From Clostridia bacterium (GTDB lineage: Bacteria; Bacillota; Clostridia; Christensenellales; Borkfalkiaceae): DNA of 64,000 nt. The translations under genes were made by a program, and so were the position numbers. The stretch covers positions 62,001-126,000 of the forward strand of contig CAAGJM010000027.1 of assembly GCA_900770185.1 (NCBI GenBank). Reading direction: 5' to 3'. Of this stretch, positions 1-6,722 are shown in pieces (positions within the stretch are counted from its first letter, which is position 1; each line of letters starts with the position of its first letter). A model generated the notes under the pieces. It made no database searches. It worked only from the letters and a program-made list of their open reading frames with translations, and was not told the origin of the DNA.

Positions 1-738
1 GGTATTCCACCCGGAAAGGTCAAGCGAAACAAGCTTTTCGCAGCCGTCGAACATTTTGAACATAGTAATTGCGTTTGCGGGGTTCCACCCGGAAAGGTCA
101 AGCGACTCAAGAGATTTACATTCGTGGAACAAACCTTCCAGCTTCTTGACGCCTTTTATATTCCAACGGGAAAGGTCAAGCGCAGTAAGAGAAGAACAAC
201 CGTAAAACAAATAACGCATAGTCTTTACTCTTTCGGTATTCCACGAAGAAACGTTTATGTCGGTCAGCTTATCGCAGCCGAAAAACATATAGCTCATATC
301 CGTGACTATTGAGGTATCGAAGTTAGAAAAATAAACGGTAGTAAGATTCTTAAGGTTATAGAACATCTGAAAAGAATTCGGATTAGCGTAAATTTTTCGG
401 TCTGAAAGAATATACGCTTTCGTCCCGTTAGCGTATAGCTTTATTCTACCCTCATTTTTTGTATCAACGTTTTTCGGCTCGATTCCGACAATTACACTTT
501 CGTAATCTTCCGTTCGCCCGAACACGACTTCCGTCACAGAGTCGCCCAAAGTGTTTCTGAACTGCAAACCGGGCAAAAGCACGTCTATGCGCGGTACGTT
601 TAAAGTAAGATTACCGGCCTTCTTTTCTAACACGTATTTACTCATAGTAAAAGTTACCGAAAGCAGAAAAAACACCGCAAACAGAGAGAGCAACACGAGT
701 ATACTTTTACGTCTTAATTTTTTCGTGAAGTTTTTCAT
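1..738 (-). CDS. BspA-like DUF285 repeat surface protein with SipW-type leader (partial)
   Basis: I translated this frame by hand from the ATG at 738, which has a GGAGAAAG ribosome binding site. The C-terminus runs off the window at position 1. The N-terminus is a short basic segment (MKNFTKKLRRKS), a hydrophobic stretch (about residues 12-25) and then TMSKYVLEKKAGNL, which resembles the SKYV element after SipW-cognate signal peptides. From about residue 125 there are roughly 24-residue repeats with motifs such as LDLSGWN, MFxGC and SLTALDLS, typical of DUF285/BspA-like leucine-rich repeats on bacterial surface proteins. It lies 17 bp after the preceding gene, so it is probably the last gene of the TasA/SipW operon. 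Likely role: exported adhesin or fibre-associated protein (inferred). The repeats are seen directly; the SipW dependence is inferred from the leader. Confidence 0.82.
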   Translation of the reverse strand, partial: MKNFTKKLRRKSILVLLSLFAVFFLLSVTFTMSKYVLEKKAGNLTLNVPRIDVLLPGLQFRNTLGDSVTEVVFGRTEDYESVIVGIEPKNVDTKNEGRIKLYANGTKAYILSDRKIYANPNSFQMFYNLKNLTTVYFSNFDTSIVTDMSYMFFGCDKLTDINVSSWNTERVKTMRYLFYGCSSLTALDLSRWNIKGVKKLEGLFHECKSLESLDLSGWNPANAITMFKMFDGCEKLVSLDLSGWNT

Positions 739-755
739 ATACTTTCTCCGTTCGT

Positions 756-1292
756 TTAACAAACCTGCTCGGCACGCACCGAAACGCCTATGTTCTCATA
801 AACGCAATCCTGTAACATAAGACTTGCGTCTACCGCGTTAAAAAAAAGACTATGGTTGTGCGTTTGCGAATTACCCGCTATAAAACGCCCGACCCCCGTA
901 AACGTAACCGTTTTTCCGTCCGACGAAACCGTGCCGCTCGTTCCGTCCACGGTTATCGAAATGCCTTGCGGCAATGCTTCGGGCAACGTTACTATTACGT
1001 CATATTTAAAGGGTATTTCGGTCGTTTTTCCGTCTTTTGTATTCGTAACCGCAAAGTTATACTCGGCGGTTGTTATTTCTTGTCCGCAATCAATCGTCAG
1101 GTTATCGGAAGAATCCCCTAATAAATCTATAATCAGAGCCGAAACCCGCGCATTGTCGCCCCCCGTCGAAGAGGAAAGGTTTTTCGCAAAAGAAACGCCG
1201 CTTGCCGCCGCAAGAAGAGTAACGAAAAAAATAACGAGCGCAAAAAACAATCCTGCGCCGTTTCTTTTTTTTGCCCCTTCGTTTCTTAACAT
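756..1292 (-). CDS. Small exported SipW-cognate-like protein
   Basis: A 178-residue protein with a good GGAGAAG ribosome binding site. It has a charged N-terminus (MLRNEGAKKRNG), one hydrophobic segment at about residues 13-34 and then VSFAKNLSSS, which resembles the FxxSKxV region after SipW-dependent signal peptides. The rest is a Ser/Thr-rich, beta-type extracellular domain with two cysteines near residues 69 and 163 and one at the very C-terminus. I recognise no named family beyond this resemblance. It lies between the SipW-type peptidase gene and the BspA-like gene on the same strand, so it is probably a further substrate or minor component of the surface structure. The function is inferred from position and leader only. 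Confidence 0.7.
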   Translation of the reverse strand: MLRNEGAKKRNGAGLFFALVIFFVTLLAAASGVSFAKNLSSSTGGDNARVSALIIDLLGDSSDNLTIDCGQEITTAEYNFAVTNTKDGKTTEIPFKYDVIVTLPEALPQGISITVDGTSGTVSSDGKTVTFTGVGRFIAGNSQTHNHSLFFNAVDASLMLQDCVYENIGVSVRAEQVC

Positions 1293-1367
1293 GTTTCTTC
1301 TCCGTTAATGCGGCTCGTTTTTCGGTATTACCCGCCGCGACTTCTTTTTGATTCCTTAAAATTATTT

Positions 1368-1958
1368 TTAATTACCGTCGGAATCGGCAAAGTCCGTCTT
1401 ACCGCGCCGATTGCCTCCTATAACTATTATCAGAATCAACAACACTAAGGTCGACGCCGCAAAAATTATACCCGCGGGCGATTTCAGCCATTCTATAAAA
1501 TACCCGACCTTGTCCAGCTTTACGACGACTTTCCCCGCTATCTGCTCTTTTAACACGGGGGCTGGGTCTTCGTCGGAATTTGCGTCCCCCTTAGTGTAAA
1601 ACTTGTCGTCCGCCGTTCTTATTATTCTGTGCGTTATCGAATAACTTTCGTCCTCGGGAAAATACGTTATCACGTCACCCAACGCGTAGGAATCGGATTT
1701 TTTTATTATAATCGCGTCGCCCGCTTCTATCGCCCCCGACATAGACGGCGAAGCCACAACCAGCATAGAATACCCGAACACGAAATGTATTTTAGATTTT
1801 TTCACAAATTTATCGTAAGCAAGCGCAGCCGCCGTTATCGCTAAAACCGTTGCTAAAAGTATCGGCACCAGTCGCCATATAACGGAAAAAAATCTGCCGC
1901 GCGGCTTCTTGTTTTTGCCTGCCCCGCCCGTATTTGTCGGCATATTTGATTCAGCCAT
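1368..1958 (-). CDS. sipW: SipW-type (ER-type) signal peptidase I
   Basis: A 196-residue membrane peptidase of the archaeal/ER-like signal peptidase I family, which includes Bacillus SipW. The start has an AAGGTG ribosome binding site. A Gly/Lys-rich cytoplasmic N-terminus precedes a membrane segment at about residues 28-47. The catalytic serine is in VVASPSMSG and the conserved histidine is in SITHRII, the Ser/His dyad of ER-type enzymes rather than the Ser/Lys dyad of LepB. KGDANSDEDP is the conserved aspartate region. A second membrane segment (about 161-181) lies near the C-terminus. Known SipW enzymes process TasA-type fibre proteins. Here it follows the upstream TasA-like gene's stop by 11 bp and is surrounded by three or four proteins with matching leaders, so those are its likely substrates. 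Confidence 0.9.
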   Translation of the reverse strand: MAESNMPTNTGGAGKNKKPRGRFFSVIWRLVPILLATVLAITAAALAYDKFVKKSKIHFVFGYSMLVVASPSMSGAIEAGDAIIIKKSDSYALGDVITYFPEDESYSITHRIIRTADDKFYTKGDANSDEDPAPVLKEQIAGKVVVKLDKVGYFIEWLKSPAGIIFAASTLVLLILIIVIGGNRRGKTDFADSDGN

Positions 1959-1969
1959 TTCGGTTCACC

Positions 1970-2749
1970 TTAAATTTCCTCGGCGGTTATAAAAACTCCG
2001 CACTCATATTTTGCGCCCTTCCGTCCCGTTTCGGTATCTTTCTCGTCGCTTTCGCCGTCAAACTTCCATTCCCACGCAAGCATAAAAGAATTCCTCTCGT
2101 TTTCGTTTATAATCACGTCGTTTACGAAGTATCCGTTCTCCGTTTTGTTCAGCTCGGTTTTCTTACCGTTTACCGTCAGCGCGTATATTATTATCGGAAT
2201 ATTTTCCGATTCGTTTCCGTATGTAAAATCTATCTTTATATCGCATTTCAGTCCGAACGCGTTCGGATTGTACACCGCGAAAAGATACTCTCCTTTCGCT
2301 CCGGGTTTAAGCAACTCTTCCCCGAAAATATCGAGTTTTGCGCCGGCTTCCCACCCGCCGTCTTTATCGATTATGCTAATTTCTTTAATATTTTTATTCT
2401 CCGTGACGCACGTCGCGACCGACAAAGCCGCTATAATCGCCGCCAGCACGATAAAAAATATCACTGCGGCTTTAAAACCGTTGCGCTTTTCTATTACGCC
2501 TGTTCTTTCGCCGTAAAAATAAACTTTTTTTCCGTCTTCGCAATATCCGCGCTTTTTTGCAATCTTTTTTTCGGAAAGCCCCTTCACGCGCGCGCAAGGC
2601 GCGATAACCTTTGCGTTAAGGTCATATAATTTGCCCTTTTTTAAATAACACAATAAGTCGCCTTCAAGGTTAAAAACCCGTTTAGAGCCTTTCACCGTCT
2701 TTATATTACCCGCTTGGGGGTTTTGGGTCAACTTAAAGTCGTATTTCAT
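1970..2749 (-). CDS. Membrane-anchored TasA-like protein with cytoplasmic N-domain
   Basis: A 259-residue protein. Residues 1-90 are a basic, soluble, probably cytoplasmic region. A single membrane segment lies at about 93-115. The remaining 140 residues are extracellular and resemble the TasA/camelysin plan: LKPGAKGEYLF corresponds to the APGTTG element of the neighbouring TasA-like protein, and LAWEWKFDGESDEKDTETG corresponds to its LSWAWAFEG...DTILG element. The long cytoplasmic part is unlike a SipW-cleaved precursor, so this may be a permanent anchor or nucleator, comparable in role to TapA. That comparison is functional speculation. The ribosome binding site before ATG 2749 is weak. The gene lies between the TasA-like gene and sipW. 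Confidence 0.65.
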   Translation of the reverse strand: MKYDFKLTQNPQAGNIKTVKGSKRVFNLEGDLLCYLKKGKLYDLNAKVIAPCARVKGLSEKKIAKKRGYCEDGKKVYFYGERTGVIEKRNGFKAAVIFFIVLAAIIAALSVATCVTENKNIKEISIIDKDGGWEAGAKLDIFGEELLKPGAKGEYLFAVYNPNAFGLKCDIKIDFTYGNESENIPIIIYALTVNGKKTELNKTENGYFVNDVIINENERNSFMLAWEWKFDGESDEKDTETGRKGAKYECGVFITAEEI

Positions 2750-2807
2750 TCGTCTGTTATCTTTAATCGTTCGGTAGTACCCGAATCGCCTTTATTTTTC
2801 GGTATTC

Positions 2808-2835
2808 GGCGCGCCCGAAAAAACGGGCGCGCCAC
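2808..2835 (-). other. GC-rich stem-loop between tasA-like genes
   Basis: A perfect 10-bp inverted repeat (GGCGCGCCCG and its complement) around a 6-base A/T loop. It sits 28 bases after the stop of the TasA-like gene. Flanking TTTCGGT/ACCGAAA segments could extend it. No clean U-tract follows, so it looks more like an mRNA-stabilising or partial attenuation element than a full terminator. Confidence 0.5.
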
Positions 2836-2862
2836 CGAAAGTTCCGCTTTTACGGCGCTTTA

Positions 2863-3642
2863 TCACGAAGCGCTTTGCGATACCTGTCCGACAAAGGCAA
2901 ACTTGATTTGCGTGCTGACTTCGTTTACCGTCCAGTCGCCGTAAGCAGCGTAAGCCGCGTTGTTTGCGCAACGGCCGAGAATAGTATCGAGTTCGTTGAC
3001 GGTTATACCCTCAAAGGCTTCCGTTCCTTCAAACGCCCACGCCCAAGAAAGTTCGTAAGTTGCGTCTAATTGGGTTCCCGCTTCTTTTATGCCGTTAACG
3101 GGATCGGAATGGAACGCTTCGGCAACCTTAACAAGAGTCGTGTTTTGCGCATTTCCTACGACGGTGTCGTTCTTTTTGAGCGTCCATTTAACGGGGTTAT
3201 ACACAATCTCATCCCCGCCGGCTTTTTGAACTTTAAGTACGATATCTTTAATTCCTTCGTTATGAACCGCTTCGGTTATAAACATCGAAACTAACGCTTT
3301 TACTTCCGCCTGTCCTTTAACGTTAAAGGTCATCGAGCCGGTCGTTCCGGGAGCTATTACGTTATAGTCGCCGCTCGCTTTAACGGTAAGATTGTTTTCT
3401 TCCGCGGTAGCTTTGCTTGCCACTCCGTCAAACTTATATTTTTTGCCGAAAAGGTTGTCGCCGTTTACTTCTATGGTATAGCCCCATTTTGCAACCTGCG
3501 CCGTTCCCGTGCCGCTGCCGCTCGTTACGTACTTGGAGAAGGTGTATCCCCCGAAGCACAAAAGTGCGATTAACGCAAGCAATAACGCTACTATAACCGC
3601 TGTTTTCTTGTTTTTCTTCCTTTCGGATTTCTGTTGTGTCAT
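2863..3642 (-). CDS. TasA/camelysin-like matrix fibre protein
   Basis: A 259-residue exported protein preceded by a strong GGAGGG ribosome binding site. It has a basic N-terminus, a hydrophobic signal segment (about residues 14-32) and the diagnostic GGYTFSKYVTSGSG junction of SipW-cognate signal peptides. The mature part starts with a TAQVAKWGYTIEV strand, followed by NVIAPGTTGSMTFNV and LSWAWAFEG...ELDTILG, the pattern of TasA/CalY-type fibre subunits. TasA-type proteins polymerise as donor-strand fibres in biofilm matrix. This is the first gene of the operon with sipW and lies directly downstream of a candidate c-di-GMP-I riboswitch and terminator, so fibre production is probably tied to c-di-GMP. 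Family assignment is from motifs only. Confidence 0.82.
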   Translation of the reverse strand: MTQQKSERKKNKKTAVIVALLLALIALLCFGGYTFSKYVTSGSGTGTAQVAKWGYTIEVNGDNLFGKKYKFDGVASKATAEENNLTVKASGDYNVIAPGTTGSMTFNVKGQAEVKALVSMFITEAVHNEGIKDIVLKVQKAGGDEIVYNPVKWTLKKNDTVVGNAQNTTLVKVAEAFHSDPVNGIKEAGTQLDATYELSWAWAFEGTEAFEGITVNELDTILGRCANNAAYAAYGDWTVNEVSTQIKFAFVGQVSQSAS

Positions 3643-3777
3643 TTCTGACGCCCTCCATAAAAAATTTTTAATATTTCAAACGGCTTGCAGCCTGTTTGTT
3701 CTTTTTTCGCCGGTCTTTTTACCCGCCTTTTTACCGCCCGCACGGTTTCAGAGCCGTTACCGATTGATTTTCGGAAT

Positions 3778-3824
3778 AAAAAAAAGGTTGCAACTTAGTA
3801 TCAAAAAGACACTATATTGCAACC
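3778..3824 (-). terminator. Intrinsic terminator in tasA-like leader
   Basis: On the minus strand an 8-bp GGUUGCAA/UUGCAACC stem continues, after a small internal mismatch, into UAGUGUC/GAUACUA (one G-U pair) around a U5 loop. Eight U residues follow. It sits between the candidate riboswitch aptamer and the TasA-like start codon, where an expression platform is expected. Confidence 0.82.
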
Positions 3825-3850
3825 GGGCGTACTCTTTTTATAAAACGCAA

Positions 3851-3946
3851 ACTCGTCTTATCGCGGGGTCCCGCAAGACGATACGTCGTTTATAACAAAG
3901 TTCCTTGGCTTTGCGTCACCGCCTCACGACGGTTTTGCCGACAAGT
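3851..3946 (-). ncRNA. Candidate cyclic-di-GMP-I (GEMM-I) riboswitch aptamer
   Basis: Minus-strand leader RNA with the GEMM-I signature. P1 is ACUUGUC (3946-3940) paired with GACGAGU (3857-3851). GGCAAAACC opens the core. The P2 hairpin ACCGUC-GUGA-GGCGGU carries a GNRA tetraloop (3927-3924). The near-invariant GACGCAAAGCC follows at 3917-3907. P3 can form from CAAG..AC paired with GU.CUUG, near a GCGGGACC element. An alternative long stem, UCGUCUU with AAGACGA, overlaps both the P1 and P3 3' strands and could be a switching conformation. c-di-GMP-I riboswitches commonly control surface and motility genes, which fits the downstream TasA/SipW operon. Sequence and fold are seen directly; ligand identity is inferred from the family. 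Confidence 0.82.
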
Positions 3947-4009
3947 ATTCAATTAAAACGAAGGAAATTTTACAAGCGGTTTGCACCGCCTGCCTCTCCT
4001 TGTATACCC

Positions 4010-4038
4010 ATTTTACACGCCGAAAACCTTTTTGTCAA
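4010..4038 (-). promoter_or_regulatory. Promoter of riboswitch-tasA-sipW operon
   Basis: On the minus strand, TTGACA (4038-4033), a 17-base spacer and TAAAAT (4015-4010). Transcription would begin near 4003, giving a leader of about 360 nt. An extra 8-bp hairpin with a GCAA tetraloop forms near 3977-3996, before the aptamer. Confidence 0.8.
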
Positions 4039-4195
4039 GTTTTTTTAAAAAAAATTTCGCAAATTCTATATTGTTTTACAAAAAGACTTTTAAATCGAAC
4101 AACTATCGCTCCTGTTTTACCAGTCCTTATTCAATAATTCCACATTCGGATTTGCCCCATAAAGCTGTGAACGTCTAACAACTTTTGTAAATCGC

Positions 4196-4224
4196 TTGAA
4201 AATCGCAAAAACTTTATATATAAT
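4196..4224 (+). promoter_or_regulatory. Promoter of PhnP-like hydrolase gene
   Basis: TTGAAA (4196-4201), a 17-base spacer and TATAAT (4219-4224), 32 bases before the start codon at 4257. The start also has a purine-rich AACGAGG ribosome binding site. Confidence 0.75.
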
Positions 4225-4256
4225 ACATTACGAAATAAATAAACGAGGTTAACGCA

Positions 4257-5087
4257 ATGAAACTTAAATATCTCGGCACGGGTGCAAGCGAAGGCATACC
4301 CTCGCTCTACTGCAGATGTCCCGTCTGCGAAAACGCAAGAAAAAAGGGCGGAAAAGATTTCCGCACAAGAACGGGATTCATACTCGACGATACTATCGCA
4401 ATCGACTTTCCGCCTGATTCGTATATGAATATGAACAGGTTTGGAGTGGACTTCGCCTCGATTGCTCATCTGCTTATTTCGCACACGCACGAGGACCACT
4501 ACTATCCCGACGACATTGTTATGCGAACGCCCAGAACGACCGAAGGGATTGCGCCAAAGCTCACTCTGTACGGAAACGAATTCGTAAAGAAAAGACTTTA
4601 CAGCGTAGATTTCTTCAACGACTACGTTTTAAACTTCGTGGACTGTAAAACCATTTACTGCAATCAGACCTACGATATTGCAGGATATAAAATTACGCCG
4701 TTCTATACCGAACATATGCGCCGGGAGGACGCAATGGTTTTCTTAATTCAGAAGGACGGCAAGGCATATTTACACATGGTCGACTCTACCGTGCTCACCG
4801 ATAAAGTTTACGACTTTCTGAAAGAAAACAAAATAGTTATCAACGCCGCGTCGTTCGACTGTACGTTCGGCAGTATGAAAGACGAATTCTGGGGGCATAT
4901 GAATATCTGGCAGAATATACGGGTGAGGGACAGGCTTAAAGAAATCGGTTGCCTTGCCGACGACGCACAGTGCCTTTGCACGCATATCTCGCATTACAGC
5001 GGAGTTGATACTTACGACCACCTGAACGCTATCGCAGTTGAAAACGGATTAAAGGTCGCTTACGACGGATTAGAAATTGAGTTTTAA
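4257..5087 (+). CDS. PhnP-like metallo-beta-lactamase fold hydrolase
   Basis: A 276-residue soluble metallohydrolase. It opens with MKLKYLGTGASEGIPSLYC and a CRCPVC zinc-type motif, as in PhnP-like cyclic phosphodiesterases. The metal-binding HTHEDH motif is near residue 83, and later metal ligands are probably in FYTEHM, HMVDST and HISHYSG. PhnP opens phosphoribosyl 1,2-cyclic phosphate during phosphonate degradation, but no phn genes lie nearby, so the substrate is unknown. It stands alone on the plus strand with its own promoter, followed by a pseudogene. The fold is confident; the exact reaction is not. Confidence 0.8.
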   Translation: MKLKYLGTGASEGIPSLYCRCPVCENARKKGGKDFRTRTGFILDDTIAIDFPPDSYMNMNRFGVDFASIAHLLISHTHEDHYYPDDIVMRTPRTTEGIAPKLTLYGNEFVKKRLYSVDFFNDYVLNFVDCKTIYCNQTYDIAGYKITPFYTEHMRREDAMVFLIQKDGKAYLHMVDSTVLTDKVYDFLKENKIVINAASFDCTFGSMKDEFWGHMNIWQNIRVRDRLKEIGCLADDAQCLCTHISHYSGVDTYDHLNAIAVENGLKVAYDGLEIEF

Positions 5088-5093
5088 CAGATT

Positions 5094-5300
5094 ATGAAAA
5101 CATTCGAAGGAAAATTTTAAGCAATTACTTTCAGCTTTGACGACGGGGTAACGCAGGATATAAGGCTTATTGAAATTTTAAACAAATACGGTCTGAAAGC
5201 GACGTTAAATCTTAACTCGTCACGTCTGGGAATGGAGGGCGAGCTTGACAGAAACGGGCATATCGTAAGGCACTATAAAAACCCCGTAAACAAAATAGCA
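5094..5300 (+). pseudogene. Polysaccharide deacetylase (NodB-like) remnant
   Basis: From the ATG at 5094 the frame reads MKTFEGKF, stop (TAA 5118-5120), then AITFSFDDGVTQDIRLIEI and on through LNKYGLKATLNLNSSRLGMEG until the similarity fades near 5285. AITFSFDDGVTQD is the metal-binding Asp-Asp motif at the start of NodB-type deacetylases. An in-frame stop after eight codons and loss of most of the catalytic domain show a decayed fragment. It begins 7 bp after the PhnP-like gene, suggesting a former two-gene unit. Confidence 0.75.
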
Positions 5301-5391
5301 AAGATTTACATATGCTGTTGCTCTTATATAGTAAAATTTAGTTTTTTTACACTGCTCTGCTTAATAATATAATTCACCTTTTCCACAAAAC

Positions 5392-5417
5392 AAAAAACCC
5401 GCAAGGCTGCGGGTTTT
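5392..5417 (-). terminator. Terminator after HsdR-N-like gene
   Basis: AAAACCCGCA/TGCGGGTTTT stem with a 4-base loop and a U-run on the minus strand, 11 bases past the stop of the gene at 5428. Confidence 0.8.
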
Positions 5418-5427
5418 AACAATAAAT

Positions 5428-6573
5428 TTAATTTCCTTGGTTAAACAAAACCGGTTGAGCCATGCCTTGTTTTCTAAATCGTGCAGGAATAATCTTTCCG
5501 ACATAACGATTTCTAATCTCGCTCGGAGCAACTTCCCCTGTAAATTCATACCTTTTTGTCCAAGACGGATAATTATCATATTCCCATTTGTTTTCACGCC
5601 AACAATTTACCCTATATACTTCAACAACTTTTTTATCTATAACAGATAAAACATAATCATATCGTATAACATTTTCATATTTTACATTCCAACTATGGCG
5701 AGTTGCATTATATAAAGGGTCTTCCTTAGGAAACCACTGACGACAAAGCGCAACACGTTCGTAAGACGTTTTTATTATTAAAAACGGTTTGTCGAGCGGG
5801 AAATCGTCAGAAACTCCAATTGCCGCTTGAGTTTGATTAGCGGCAATATTTTGCGGCATTTTGTTTACTTTTGTTAAAGGCAAGTTTGCCGACTTATTAG
5901 TTGCATTAAAAGTTACGTCCAGGTCGTTGAGGGCGGCAGTTACTGCGGCTTCGCCATAAGTTTTTATAAAATGGTTTTTTAATAATTCTTTGATATCGAT
6001 ACACTTAATTTCATCTTTTATTTTAGTGATTTTTTCTTTTAATTCATTTGCTCTCTTTGCTTCTTCGATGCGTTTTTCAATTTCGCTTAATATGTAATTT
6101 TTAATGGCTTCTTTATCGAAAGTTTCTTTTCTAAAAAGCTCTATAAACTTTATGCCGTACTCGCTATCGGTTTTAAACTCGATTTTTAAACTGTGCGTTT
6201 CGTTTTTTGAATAATCAAAATAATAGATATAAACCGCGTCACAAACCAAAACGCCGATGCTTAAATGAAAAAGCGTTAAATAGCTTTTAAACTGTTCGAC
6301 GAATTTTTCTTGTTTTTGCAAACAATAGCGTTTTAATTCAACCAAAAAAACAGGGATACCGTTAATTTTTACGGTTATATCGTCAATCGCTTTAATACCG
6401 ACGCCAACTTTAACTTGCAAATGCGGGCAAATATCACCCAAGACTTTACTATATCCGAAAAGTTCGCTTAAATAAGTTACCCATTCGTCCTGAACTTTGT
6501 TTTCAAGCGCGGTATACAATTCATTCCGCTTTTTTACGATTAAATTCCAACTTTCTTTTGCACTAATGCTCAT
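5428..6573 (-). CDS. HsdR-N-domain nuclease-like protein with uncharacterised C-domain
   Basis: A 381-residue protein. I place the start at the ATG at 6573 (MSISAKESW) because AAAGGTGG lies 6 bases upstream; a start at 6615 lacks this. Residues about 1-170 resemble the N-terminal domain of type I restriction R subunits, with a PD-(D/E)XK pattern: DDITV, then FLVELKRY carrying the E-x-K. A charged helical linker (about 155-215) follows. The C-terminal domain (about 260-375) contains RHSWNV, YVLSVIDKKVVEVYRV and RNRYVGKIIP, which I recall only from hypothetical proteins. No helicase, specificity or methylase partner is adjacent, so it is not a normal type I system. It could be a solitary defence nuclease. 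Its sequence is more AT-rich than its neighbours, consistent with transfer. Confidence 0.6.
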   Translation of the reverse strand: MSISAKESWNLIVKKRNELYTALENKVQDEWVTYLSELFGYSKVLGDICPHLQVKVGVGIKAIDDITVKINGIPVFLVELKRYCLQKQEKFVEQFKSYLTLFHLSIGVLVCDAVYIYYFDYSKNETHSLKIEFKTDSEYGIKFIELFRKETFDKEAIKNYILSEIEKRIEEAKRANELKEKITKIKDEIKCIDIKELLKNHFIKTYGEAAVTAALNDLDVTFNATNKSANLPLTKVNKMPQNIAANQTQAAIGVSDDFPLDKPFLIIKTSYERVALCRQWFPKEDPLYNATRHSWNVKYENVIRYDYVLSVIDKKVVEVYRVNCWRENKWEYDNYPSWTKRYEFTGEVAPSEIRNRYVGKIIPARFRKQGMAQPVLFNQGN

Positions 6574-6676
6574 AATTCCACCTTTATTCTTTTGTGTTTC
6601 ACTTATATAATACAAAAAAAATTAACGAAACCCTCTAAATTTTAAAAAAATAATTTCAATAAATTTTTACTCATAA

Positions 6677-6707
6677 CGAAAAAACCCGTTTAATTGCGGG
6701 TTTTTCG
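6677..6707 (-). terminator. Terminator after ftsZ
   Basis: CGAAAAACCCG and its complement around an AATTAAA loop, ending in a U-run on the minus strand, 16 bases beyond the ftsZ stop. It closes the division operon. Confidence 0.8.
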
Positions 6708-6722
6708 TTTATAATCGTTTTT

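Noticed and set aside
5428..6573. A complete type I restriction system
   Set aside because: No helicase domain and no neighbouring specificity or methylase gene are present.
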